A stretch of DNA of 64,000 nucleotides from Clarireedia homoeocarpa (Eukaryota; Ascomycota; Leotiomycetes; Helotiales; Rutstroemiaceae), in the NCBI GenBank assembly GCA_001465935.1, contig LNKV01000002.1, positions 372,001 to 436,000 on the forward strand. The letters run 5' to 3'. Shown here piece after piece: positions 35,944-45,857 of this stretch. The notes under the pieces are model-generated. The model had not been told where the DNA came from. It saw nothing but the letters and a program-made list of their open reading frames with translations, and searched no databases. A program made the translations under genes and the position numbers. The first letter of the stretch is position 1. Each line of letters opens with the position of its first letter.

Positions 35944-36255
35944 CGAACTGAAAACTCGTGAGTCGTGCAACGGCCAGAGAGATGCCAATCAAGAGTAACA
36001 CGATCTGCATAATTCATCCCATTCCATCATCTCGCCACTTCGCGCGGAAGTCCCGCTTTGCTTTCGCCCCTCCTTTTCGTGTTGCGGGAGACTCTAGCTC
36101 TGAGCTTTCTTTATTCGCTCGGAATAGGCTTTGAAGGAATGATAAGTGAATCTTCTTCTATCCATTCACTTATCGTTCAGAGATTCAATGTCTCATCCAC
36201 TTGTCCAACCCATCGCTTTCGATACAATCGCCGTTTTTTTTTACTCCATACTGTA

Positions 36256-36280
36256 TTGTATGTATGTATGTATGTATGTC
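36256..36280. repeat. TATG microsatellite
   Basis: About five GTAT units in a row inside non-coding DNA. Confidence 0.8.
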
Positions 36281-36685
36281 ATCGTCCCACCTCGACAGTC
36301 GGTTGTCGTGTTGCGTGTCGGTGTTGGTGTTGGCCGTACTGTACTTGCACGAGTAATTCCAACCCACTGGTTCCATCCCGCTACGTGACTCCTGACTCTT
36401 TTTGACTCCGAGCTCCGGTTCCACTTAGCAGCGCCAATCCAATCACGCCCCACCGCCTCGCGATTCCACTCATTTAAGCTTACTACAGTACTGTGTACGA
36501 AGTATAACTTACTTTTCACACTCACCCACCCGCCCGTACCTTACTTGTCGAGCTTGTCTAGACTGATTGATTGATGATGGCCACGAGATTTCCAACGCAT
36601 CTCGTCCACTTTTTTTTTCTTCTTCCCCTTCCCCTTCCCCTTCCCCTTCTTTTCTTTCTTCTCTTCTCTTTTTCCCCCTTTCCGA

Positions 36686-36723
36686 AAGAAAACCCCCCTT
36701 TCCCCGGAAAGGGGGGTTTTCTT
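36686..36723. repeat. Perfect 38-nt palindrome (18-bp arms, 2-nt loop)
   Basis: Left arm 36686-36703 (AAGAAAACCCCCCTTTCC) and right arm 36706-36723 are exact reverse complements separated by CC. Each arm holds a run of six C or G. It directly follows a long polypyrimidine tract. As DNA it can extrude a cruciform; as RNA it would make a very stable hairpin. Confidence 0.92.
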
Positions 36724-36959
36724 CCCGTTCTCGGACTGACTCTGGTTTTTTGGCTCCACCAAACAAACTACGCGTACTGTACCTACATCCGAGCGGATAC
36801 AGATCGTACCTTAACTTATCTCTCTCTGCCATAGTGTAGTTAGTGGGTGTGGGTTACCTAAGCAAAATAGTTTATCAACAACAAAAACATAAACATAAAA
36901 AAAATAAAAAAAAATAAAAATTTCTAGAGAGAACAAGACCCCTTTTATCGCGTGCGCGA

Positions 36960-36986
36960 CGGCGAGACGAGACGAGACGAGACGGG
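36960..36986. repeat. GAGAC pentamer tract
   Basis: Four to five CGAGA units ending in GACGGG, the reverse complement pattern of the CGTCT tract about 1 kb to the left. Confidence 0.85.
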
Positions 36987-38321
36987 TATGTTTCGCGTTT
37001 GCGATAATATGATATACTTCCAGAACTATATGTATGTATGGACTGTGCAGTACCTAGCCGTAGAACTGCGGAAGAGAGAGAGCGGTCGTGGGTGGGTGGG
37101 TGAGATGTGAGATGTGAGATGTATGCGACAGATCGAATGTGAAGCCAGCCAACCCGTCCGTCCTTCGGGCAAATATCTTTTCCTTTCCCCTTCTCTTTGT
37201 CCGTTCATCCAGCAGGTCGTGCCATGTCGTGCCATGTCATGTCATGTCCTTATCCTATGCTATCCGTCTGTCTGTCTGTTTCGTTTTCATCCCATTTCTC
37301 CATCTACATACAGTACAGTGTTATCCATTTTCCGTTTCAAGTCTCTCTACAAATTCACCAATCACTCCGCGAATCCACTCACCTCCCAACCAATACAAAA
37401 CCCCCCTCAACTCCAACTCCTTCCTACCCCTCCCCTCTCCTTCCGTTTCGTTTCGTTTCGTTTCCCATTCTCATCCCATCCCATCCCCATCCCATCCCAT
37501 CCCATCCCCATCCCATCCCCCATCTTCCTCCATCCCTGTCCCCCAAAAGAATTCTAAGGTTAACAATCCTCCGCCAAGCCTTGACGCACCGCATAAGCAC
37601 CGCCTCCACCGCATTAGTCCCATTTCCCATTCCCTCTCCATCGCCCCAGCACAGCCAGTGAACGCGGCTATCGCGTCTTCGCCCCCTCCGCGAGACTTTC
37701 GCGTTTAGCGTGTCTACATGCATATTCTGTGTTCGCTAATGCCATACGGCAGAGGAGGGGAGGAAAATGAGTCACAGATTAGCCCGGACGATGCAAATGC
37801 GATGGATGAGAGTTTTCTTGTGTGTGAAGGCGAATTGGACTGAATGAAAGAGAAGGAAAAAAGACATTTTTAGTATGAGGGATTAAAAAAGATTCTACAC
37901 GGGGGGAACGGAAGTGGGTATATGTATGGGATGGTGTGGACTGAGGTTGGGAGAAATTCCTGGATTTCTTCTTTTTTCTCGTTCTGTTCTGTTTCGTTTC
38001 AAGTCGGTTGTTGGGAAGACGAGGTGTGAATTTGAATTGAATCGAAAGACGATTCCCCATTTTCGCCTTTCGCTTGTGCTGTGAATAGGTGAGGCTGGCT
38101 GTGGAAATCACCGACTCGATATTCATTCGAGCCAAGTCATCAATTCATTCCAATTCACCTCAACATATTCATTCCTCATTTTCGTATCTACCCCTCATCG
38201 CATCATCATTGCCCCCCGCCCCCCCCACATACACCTTAACACCTAACACTGAGACGCTCTATATCAGGAGCATTGCCTCCTCGCATCCCAGGTTTTACGT
38301 CTTGTACGACATGCGCAAGTT

Positions 38322-40013
38322 ATGGCCTCATCAAACACAGCATTTATCCGCCTCTGGCGGGACGCAAACATCCGGAACAACATCCTCAACCACTTGGATA
38401 TATCCTCTCAGTGTGACTTTCGTCTCACCTCCTCTACATGCTGCGATCTCATCACAGCCGATCTATTCTTACGAACCCGCTTGACCTTCACACCAAGCGC
38501 GCTCACCCGACCATCACGTATCGAAGCTCTTTCGAGAATTGGTCGGTACATTGAGCATCTGATCTTCTATATGCCGCATTCTAATGCGACCTTCCTGCCG
38601 CCTCTCCTAAATCCCATGACAGGTAGAGAGATAAATTTCTTGTATACACCACATACAAGTATGGCGTCAGTCAAGGAACGTCCAAAGTATGGATGTCCTG
38701 AGTTGGGAGAGATCCTGACTCAACAATATCCCCCGCTATTTCATGCCGCAACAAATGTTCCGGCGTTCATAAAGGCAATGTCGCATCTACCTAATCTCCG
38801 ACATCTGACCATCTCTTGTCCGAATCAAGACCCTGCTCATAGATATCGACGGAATGTCGTTGACTATGCGCTTATCAGTTTGCGCATAGCCATTGAGCGT
38901 ACACAAGTCCCCCATCTCGAGAAATTGTCTATCCACATCCATCCCTCAGGACTGCATTACTTGCGTCATATGCCTGGGTTTGGATGCACACCTTCTGCTG
39001 GGAAGCGGTGGAGACAGATCCGGAAACTCAACATCACAATGGATTCATGGGACTTCCTAAGTCTCGTGCCTGGCCGTGATCATCTAAAGATCCTGGATGA
39101 CTACATTCGTGCCTTTGCTCCGAATCTTGAAAAGATAAAGTTCGGTTGGAATGGAAGAAAAGGACCATGTCCCTTCTCTCTATCCGGCGATCCACTGTTC
39201 GCGCCTCCGAAACAAACGATAAAACTATTCGGAGAGGTAACGTCACCGATGTCGCCACTACCGGCCGCGCCTCCGCGTCCACCAATTTTCTTTCCCAAAC
39301 TTCGCTACATGCAAGTGAGAAACACCACCATGTCCGAGCATCAAGTATCGGAATTTGTCTATAAGCACCGGCATACAGTGAGAGAGTTTGATTTTGAGAA
39401 CACAGCCTTGATACATGGTGGAACATGGGAAAACGCGCTCGCACCCCTGACCAGAAATAGCAGGAGGAGTGACGAATGGTTGTCACAACCAAGTGGTTCT
39501 GAGGTCGATAGTCTTCAGTATCAAAGCCAGGGTGAGCTGTATGATATTGACGACGTCGTGGATACTTTGTTTGGGCTTAGGGAGCCATCGATAGCGGGGA
39601 CTAAGCTCAAGAAAAAGAGAGTGCATCGCAGACGAAAGCGTAAGCATAAAGATAAGGAACAGGAGTCGAGGCCGGAAATCTCGATACCCATACCAATACC
39701 TGAGCCACCTATGGAGTTACTGCAGCCGACAGTCTTTGATCCCAATATTTCGGGTGTCCAGCGAGACTTCGAGAGGGAAGAAGCTCAGCAAGAACTTATC
39801 GATGATCCTGAAAAGAGGATGAGGGCTTTGAAGAAGGCCAGGGAAGCCGTGTTGAAGCAGCTGGGTAAAGAGTTTTGCAAGACCCAGGAGAAAGCCCAAG
39901 AGAAGGAAAGACCTTTGAAAGCCAGGTGCGCTTCGGCGGAAAAGAAGAATAGGGGGTTTTTTGGCCATGAGAGTAACACGGCTTTGGTGCCCTTAATGTT
40001 CACTCATTGTTGA
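38322..40013 (+). CDS. F-box/leucine-rich-repeat-like protein
   Basis: Intronless, 563 residues. Residues about 10-50 (NILNHLDISSQCDFRLTSSTCCDLITADLF) have the helix pattern of a fungal F-box. Repeated leucine-rich segments follow (LPNLRHLTISCP, HLEKLSIHIHPSG, FAPNLEKIKFGW, FPKLRYMQVRNT), as in F-box proteins that recruit substrates to SCF ubiquitin ligases. The C-terminal third is charged: a KKKRVHRRRKRKHK basic patch (possible nuclear signal), then a Glu/Lys/Gln-rich helix ending near 545. The F-box is degenerate and lacks the usual N-terminal LP, so Skp1 binding is inference. An in-frame upstream ATG was not seen; the ATG at 38322 fits the domain start. Confidence 0.7.
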   Translation: MASSNTAFIRLWRDANIRNNILNHLDISSQCDFRLTSSTCCDLITADLFLRTRLTFTPSALTRPSRIEALSRIGRYIEHLIFYMPHSNATFLPPLLNPMTGREINFLYTPHTSMASVKERPKYGCPELGEILTQQYPPLFHAATNVPAFIKAMSHLPNLRHLTISCPNQDPAHRYRRNVVDYALISLRIAIERTQVPHLEKLSIHIHPSGLHYLRHMPGFGCTPSAGKRWRQIRKLNITMDSWDFLSLVPGRDHLKILDDYIRAFAPNLEKIKFGWNGRKGPCPFSLSGDPLFAPPKQTIKLFGEVTSPMSPLPAAPPRPPIFFPKLRYMQVRNTTMSEHQVSEFVYKHRHTVREFDFENTALIHGGTWENALAPLTRNSRRSDEWLSQPSGSEVDSLQYQSQGELYDIDDVVDTLFGLREPSIAGTKLKKKRVHRRRKRKHKDKEQESRPEISIPIPIPEPPMELLQPTVFDPNISGVQRDFEREEAQQELIDDPEKRMRALKKAREAVLKQLGKEFCKTQEKAQEKERPLKARCASAEKKNRGFFGHESNTALVPLMFTHC

Positions 40014-40156
40014 CCCTAGTTTTGGGGCGTGGCATGTTATGACTGACGATTTATGATACCTTTATGACTAATGAATTATGACAATGATTTTCCCATACAA
40101 TATGCATGTCCATGAATATCGTCTATCCGTGAATGTCATTAGAGTGCGTTTTGCTA

Positions 40157-41383
40157 TTATGACCGGCGATAAAGATGAACCTGGTACCGCATGTTCTCAA
40201 GCTGGATCGGATATCGGAGGTCGTCGTTCAGCCTGAACCATTGAGAGTCATCTGAATGAACTTTCTCCCACTCCGCTTTACTCTCTTGTCCTCTGGTTTT
40301 TTCCGTCTCCAGTAAGGTATGATCCAACAGCCATTTCATTGGATATTTCTTTTCTTCGGTGCCAATTTTAGTCTCCGAGTATGAGCCTGGGCTATCTACC
40401 ACTAGTAACAATGATCCGGGAGCAAGAACCGCCGTGAGATCTAATAAAAGAGCGGTAGTTTTACCGATCGATGTAGTATAGAGTTCGTTAAGTGTGAAGA
40501 ACAAAGTGACGAGTATTGAGTCCTGGCCTACTACTTGACGAAGTCCGTTTTGACTCATGGCTAAAGCATCACGCTCGATAAACTTCACTGTAACTTCGTC
40601 AGGGGAGACGAGTGCTGTGTTTGCTTCCTTAGCTGTTGCACTTGCATACATTGACAGTGGTGGAGGAGTGGTGAGGCCATCCTGTAGTTTCTTCACTACA
40701 GTTGCCCAGTTTGCCGTGTCAACAAGCGCTAAGTCGATGCTGAGCTTCTCATCGGATAATGCAAGAGTTGTCATTGCTTGGTCAATATCATTTGAATCAG
40801 ACTTTGGAATAGATGATTCTGTAATATGTTTGAGGAAGCCTCCCAAGGCAACGACTTCGGCAGCTCCCCCACCGAGGCATACGATTCGAGACTTGGATTT
40901 GGTCACAGATGTAGTAGGACCATCGACGGCTGTTTGGTTACCCTCTCCGGATTGAGAGGGATATCCATGAGAAAGGACTTCCTCAAGATGATCCTGGAGA
41001 CCAACTAATATCGAAGTATAACCCAAAGCTCTGCTAGGCGACCAACGTACTGAATATACCTCAAGATGTTCTTCCTTCCCAAATGCACGACTGAAGTCTC
41101 TGTCATAAAGAGCACCTTTAACATCTTGTAAGAGCTGGCGAAAATTGTCAGAATCGATAACCTCTGAGAAAGTGTCTCTGAATATATTCAAAAGCCGCTG
41201 TTGCAGTTGAATCGAAATGGGATTTTCTGAAATTGTGCCATCCTTTTCTGCAACAGGCTTGGATTTCTTTGGTTTCGATTCGGCCTTTTTCACATATCCT
41301 GGCCCTTTCCATCCTGGTCGAGATGCAGAGTCCTTCCCTACCACCTTTCCATAGTCTTTACCAAACTTTCCATTCTTACCCAT
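40157..41383 (-). CDS. BMT6: 25S rRNA (uracil-N3) methyltransferase Bmt6-like
   Basis: Intronless, 408 residues on the minus strand. The first 50 residues are Gly/Lys-rich (KFGKDYGKVVGK), typical of nucleolar proteins. A helical domain follows (about 55-135) containing EVYSVRWSPSRALGYTSIL. The Rossmann methyltransferase begins with the SAM-binding motif IVCLGGGAAEVVAL near 165-180. It includes the acidic strand DLALVDTANW, FFTLNELYTTS and LLLVVDSPGS, and ends in MRYQVHLYRRS. These are marks of the Methyltransf_34 family, whose yeast members Bmt5/Bmt6 methylate uridines of 25S rRNA; this two-part layout fits Bmt6 (U2843). It converges with the F-box-like gene at only 143 bp. Confidence 0.85.
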   Translation of the reverse strand: MGKNGKFGKDYGKVVGKDSASRPGWKGPGYVKKAESKPKKSKPVAEKDGTISENPISIQLQQRLLNIFRDTFSEVIDSDNFRQLLQDVKGALYDRDFSRAFGKEEHLEVYSVRWSPSRALGYTSILVGLQDHLEEVLSHGYPSQSGEGNQTAVDGPTTSVTKSKSRIVCLGGGAAEVVALGGFLKHITESSIPKSDSNDIDQAMTTLALSDEKLSIDLALVDTANWATVVKKLQDGLTTPPPLSMYASATAKEANTALVSPDEVTVKFIERDALAMSQNGLRQVVGQDSILVTLFFTLNELYTTSIGKTTALLLDLTAVLAPGSLLLVVDSPGSYSETKIGTEEKKYPMKWLLDHTLLETEKTRGQESKAEWEKVHSDDSQWFRLNDDLRYPIQLENMRYQVHLYRRS

Positions 41384-42317
41384 AATGGCGACCGAAATAT
41401 GAAGGATGTGTTGGAGGAGTAAAGGTCTGTAGTATTATCATCACAACTTCGAAGTTGAGGAAAAACCTCCTCTAGATACCCTTCAAAACTTCTTCGCTTG
41501 ATCAATTGTGGACTAGCGTGCTCTATGATTTTCTATCAGCTTAGGTTCTAGGTGCCCAAGTCTGAGAATACCTACAAGGACTTACTGAGAAATTTTTTTG
41601 TCGAATGCAAAATATAGGTATGCCTAAGATTCGTGTATCAAAGTTGTATACGGTGTCAAAGGGACTTAGGTCAAAATAGACGTTCTATTGTCACCAGTGT
41701 CACTACGATGCCTCCGTTCCACATAAACCCATGTTTTAAATATCAAGCAATCTTTAAAAAAAAAGACCCACAGGCAATCATATAGGTCCGTTCAAACAGT
41801 CCAATCGATTGAGGTTCATTCACATTGCACTGGTGATTTTCTGTCCACGACGCCGGGTCAATGGCTTTGGACGCCTATGTCCACCAAAGCATCACTTAAT
41901 ACGCTACAACCGGGTAACACCAGTAGATCACACCGAATTCAACTTCTGTCGTTGGTGAGTAAAGAGCCTCGGCTTTGGTTCATCCAGTCGAGCCCAGCAA
42001 TTCATTCCGCCGAGCTCTCTCAGCAGCACCGCTCTACCATAGCGGTCTTCTCAAAGTGCTCAAAAAGTCGTTCGTGAACCTGGACGAACTGGAAGGAGGA
42101 TCCACGTATTTGGCTCGTAAATAACACCAATATCTCACTGTATATTTCAACGAAAGGTATCCCAAATGAATTAGTATATTGATGGCCTGTGACTATCTAC
42201 AACTCAATTCCTTTCCTCAATTCAATGTAGGCCAACTCGATGTATACAAGCAATCACTAGTCGCCTCCACGCAGTAAAGGTGTAGCTCGAGCTATGCGTC
42301 CGTATCCAGAAGGAGTC
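41384..42317. other. Intergenic region, no gene seen
   Basis: Promoter of Bmt6 (-) and 3' end of Snu13 (-). An A-run lies near 41757. No credible open frame. Confidence 0.4.
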
Positions 42318-42799
42318 TTAGATCTGAAGTCTTTCAACCTTGTCCTTCAATGTTCTTATTTGGCCCATCAAATCGGATGCCTCGTTAGTAGTAATACTGG
42401 CGGCGATAACAGCTCTGCTAACACCACAGGCGCGTCCTAATGCAGTCTTCGATGGGACATATACGTCTGGCGGAGTTAGCAGAGCGACAGAAGCAATCAA
42501 GGTCGAGGACAAACTTACAAGGAGTGTTCTTGTCTTCGCAAAGAAGGGGAAGGTGGAGGAGAATGGCCAAAGGAGCTGTATCGGCAGCGAGAATGACAAT
42601 TTCGCTGATACCACGGTTAAGAGTCTTGGTGGTTTCGTTTGCGCCCTTTTTCAATTGACGATAATGTTGAGCTTGTTGAACGAGGTCGAGGATCTCTTGA
42701 GACAGAGCGCTGTCAGCTGAGAATTGTTAGCAACCATCCAAGACCGTGATCTGTGAATACCATACCGACTGGCCAGGCAGCATTTTGTTCGTCAGCCAT
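42318..42799 (-). CDS. SNU13: Snu13/15.5K RNA-binding protein (L7Ae family)
   Basis: Three exons, 42799-42766, 42716-42519 and 42466-42318, give 126 residues, identical in length to yeast Snu13. The L7Ae fold is clear: KKGANETTKTLNRG (kink-turn RNA contact), EIVILAADTAPLAILLHLPLLCEDKNTPYVYVPSK and LGRACGVSRAVIA. Snu13 binds kink-turns in U4 snRNA within the U4/U6.U5 tri-snRNP and in box C/D snoRNAs, so it serves both splicing and rRNA modification in the nucleus and nucleolus. The 34-nt first exon carries only MADEQNAAWPV plus one base; phases confirm it. Divergent from the V-ATPase gene. Confidence 0.95.
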
Positions 42800-43166
42800 T
42801 GTTGGGATTTTTAGAATGATTTTTCAGGGTTCCTTGCGTTGGCTCGCCCTGTAATTGAATGTCGAAATTTGCGTATGAAGATGTAAAATACTCTGACTGG
42901 AAATTTTTTGGAAGATAGGCCGATAAAGGTCCAGCAAGCTTCGCTTAAGCGCTGCGCTAAGCTATTTTGTTATTGGCCAGCAAGCTAAGCTTGCCAGTTT
43001 GAAAGCCTCATCAAGAGACAACTCGTCCAAACCACCCGAATCTTCATCCATCAACTCTACAAACTCAACATCCCATCATCACAATCACTCAATCGTTTCT
43101 TGAAGAGCACTCTCGAGCTCTCTGTATTATACAAATTCATCTGAAAGCTTTTACAAGACCGCAAAA
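42800..43166. promoter_or_regulatory. Bidirectional promoter SNU13 / V-ATPase c
   Basis: 367-bp spacer with both genes reading outward. It contains the perfect 15-nt palindrome GCAAGCTAAGCTTGC (42980-42994) and, 50 bp to its left, another copy of CCAGCAAGCTT. These AAGCTT-bearing repeats are the only notable structure. Confidence 0.6.
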
Positions 43167-44027
43167 ATGGCCGATCTCTGGTAAGTCAATACCCGCCCTC
43201 TTCGACGCCTCCGCATCATAACCCATCCTGCTTCAAGATGACTATCATCCTGAGCTTGATGTTACCTGATATCATTATACAAATTCTACGTTGATGATCA
43301 TATGCTGATAAAAATGACCATAGTCCCGTGTATGCGGTTAGTTGCCCCCCTCAAGTGTTACTCTCGATGTCATACTCGACCAACTTTGGGACCAACTTTG
43401 GAACCAACTTCCAAAACAGCATCAATATCCATCTATATGAATACGTCTGACTGATAAACGAGTAGCCATTCTTCGGTGCGATGGGTTGCACATCCGCGAT
43501 CGTGTTCACCTGCTTCGGTGCCGCCTACGGAACAGCCAAATCCGGTGTTGGTATTTGCGCGATGGGTGTTCTCAGACCCGATTTGATTGTCAAGAGTGAG
43601 CTATAGTACTCATCTGGACGAAGTGTGTTACTGACACTCTTTTAGACATTGTCCCCGTCATTATGGCTGGTATCATCGGTATTTACGGTCTCGTTGTGTC
43701 AGTCTTGATTTCCGATGGACTCAAACAGAAACTCTCATTATACACCGGGTTCATCCAACTCGGTGCTGGTTTGAGTGTCGGTCTTGCTGGTCTTGCTGCT
43801 GGTTTCGCTATTGGTATTGTTGGTGATGCTGGTGTCAGAGGTACTGCACAACAGCCTCGTCTATTCGTCGGAATGATTCTTATTTTGATTTTCGCCGAAG
43901 TATTGGGTAAGGATAACATGTTTTCAATTTTGACGACGAATTCAGACTTACATAATCTCTAGGTTTGTACGGATTGATCGTCGCACTTCTCATGAACTCA
44001 AAAGCAGGCTTGAACGCTGACTGCTGA
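43167..44027 (+). CDS. VMA3: V-type H+-ATPase proteolipid subunit c
   Basis: Five exons (43167-43180, 43324-43336, 43466-43595, 43646-43906, 43963-44027) give 160 residues, the length of yeast Vma3. Four transmembrane helices are evident: FFGAMGCTSAIVFTCFGAAY, IVPVIMAGIIGIYGLVVSVL, GAGLSVGLAGLAAGFAIGIV and LFVGMILILIFAEVLGLYG. The last carries the proton-carrying glutamate (in FAEVLG). The protein forms the membrane rotor ring of the vacuolar proton pump. The first two exons are tiny (14 and 13 nt); the phases TG|T and A|AC and the expected PVYAPFFG sequence support them. Subunit c' (Vma11) is similar, but the N-terminus and length favour c. Confidence 0.94.
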
Positions 44028-44897
44028 ACAAATCATATCCGATAACGAGAGCCTTCAGACAACCTGTGTACACACACCCTCTCTTGTGCAACAAATTGTG
44101 AATATTAGTGATGGAATGGGCAATAATGAGGATCCAAGGGTGTCAATGATCGAAGCTATGAATAGAACTGCTCATGGCTAAAAATATTTGAATTGTTGCT
44201 TGTTCCGCAGTTTCGGCGTTTCCAACGATGCATTTAGAAGTAGAGATGAACGGAAGCGGAGGAGGTCAAATTGGCCGTGTATGCTAGTATTTCTTATCGT
44301 TGGTGCGAATCGTATTTTGGTCCTTTAAACAGATATTCTCATAGTAATGTGCAAATACTTGAGAGTCAAACATGAATTTTAACGCTGACTTGGAATGATG
44401 ACAACAACACAGCGCAAAGTAAAGTCAAGCTTAGACGAAAATCAGCCAAGTTTGAAGAGCTTTAAATACACACCAACTTACACAACTCATGCACAGTAAC
44501 ATCTGCGTTTAATGCTCCAATAAAATGGTTTGCTCTATAAGTTACGTACTCAGTGCAAGGCACTGTATCGACTGTCCGCTGATTCTCAGGTGCTGTCAAG
44601 GCGGCATTTTTTGTTAATATTTCAAACAGATGATAGACTCTGGTGTTGCAAAAGTATTTGCCCATACTTCCGTACAACACCGAAGCTTCGGTATATCATG
44701 CGATCCGAAAACCTGATGACTGGCGTCATTCCAAAGGCACAGCGTGCATCTGCCTACTCAAACTCCCGGGAAAGTGTTCATCCATCGTTCAACCCCACAT
44801 CCGGAGGGGTAGGGTAGTGGCAGTACACACCGGTAGGTAGGCCCATAGGTCGCTGCAGTGCTTTTCTTCTACTGGCAGATTTACGTATTAAAGGTAA
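44028..44897. other. Intergenic region, no gene seen
   Basis: 3' end of the V-ATPase c gene and promoter of the next gene. No coding frame with recognisable motifs. Confidence 0.4.
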
Positions 44898-45857
44898 ATG
44901 TTCAATCGAGTCTTACCTCGTCTTCGCATCTCGTCTCTTCGAAGCAGAAACAGAAACCGCAACAGCATCGGCTATTTCCACACCACACCTCTAGCGAACA
45001 TGCGTCTCCCCTACATCGACCCAAACACCTCACCCACCTTTTCCGAAGAACAAACCGAAGCTCGCGCGATCCTCGACCGGGTCTCTGCTCGTCGCGCTCC
45101 CCGTCCTCTTCAACCGCTCGATCTCGCGCTCTTGCATTCTCCTCCGGTGGCAGATGGCTGGAACTCGTTTCTTGGAGCGGTGCGCACCAAGACGTCATTG
45201 AGTGATGATATAAGGGAGATAGCTATCTGTCGGGTTGCGATATGCAATGGAGCGTGGTATGAGTGGGGACACCACGCACCTTTGGCAAGAGCCGGAGGTG
45301 TGAAGGACGAGGGAATGGAGATATTGAAAATGGATAAATGTGTCCAGGTAGGAGATGGCCTGAGTGAGAAGCAGTGGGCGACGGTCAGGTTTACGGACGA
45401 GATGACTAGAAACGTGAAGGTGCCGGACGAAGTGTTTGACGAATTGAAGAAGTGGTTTGATGAGAAGGAAATCGTGGAACTGACTGCTACGGTGAGTGGT
45501 GGATTTATTTTTGTTAGAATCTACTCCAGTTTGTCCGTATATCATGTATACTCGACGCAAGCACCGGAGTTTAGACAGCGGTCTTAATCAGACAGCAATT
45601 TCACAACGCCGTGAAGGACAAAACTAATCAAATGGACACTAGATCGCAGCATACAACTGCGTCAGCAGGTTCTTGGTAGCACTGGATGGTAAGTCAAAAA
45701 CGAGGCTCAACAAGCATCATATCAGATTTCTCATGCCGCTCTGTAACCTCAGCATTGTTAAGCTTTGCCCCATTCTTACAAATGTCAGATTTGCTGACAT
45801 GAAAACGTAGTTGGAGAAAGGAACAAGTTAACTGGTCCGGACGATGTGGTGCATTAA
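44898..45857 (+). CDS. Carboxymuconolactone decarboxylase/AhpD-like protein, probable mitochondrial form
   Basis: Exons 44898-45491, 45643-45688 and 45811-45857 encode 228 residues with consistent phases. The AhpD-like helical fold is shown by SLSDDIREIAICRVAICNGAWYEWGHHAPLA and later FDELKKWFDEKEIVELTATIAAYNCVSRFLVALDV. The CxxC pair of peroxidase-active AhpD is absent, so a decarboxylase-like or unknown role is more likely. The first 34 residues are Arg-rich and end in GYFHTTP, a mitochondrial presequence pattern. A second ATG at 45000 (Met35) begins MRLPYIDP, where many family members start. Initiation at either ATG would send the protein to mitochondria or cytosol. Substrate unknown. Confidence 0.82.

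Larger units (their letters stand above)
35211..38321. other. Simple-sequence-rich intergenic region of 3.1 kb
   Basis: No gene is recognised. It is unusually rich in short tandem tracts: CGCCT/CGTCT pentamers, TATG tetramers (36256-36280), a polypyrimidine tract (36610-36675), A-rich runs (36880-36925) and GAGAC pentamers. It also holds GAGATGT heptamers (37100-37122), a CATGTCGTGC block (37217-37248), TTCGT runs (37442-37462) and CCCATCC runs (37465-37525). Open frames here follow the repeats and are not credible genes. The right third may be the leader of the downstream gene. Confidence 0.5.

Noticed and set aside
36541..36839. Several overlapping frames of 70-107 codons on both strands
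   Set aside because: Generated by the polypyrimidine tract and palindrome; Ser/Pro/Phe on one strand, Lys/Glu/Gly on the other.
37114..37708. Frames of 147-189 codons rich in Ser, Pro, His
   Set aside because: Products of CCCATCC and TTCGT repeats in non-coding DNA.
40557..40955. 132-codon plus-strand frame
   Set aside because: Antisense of the Bmt6 methyltransferase domain.
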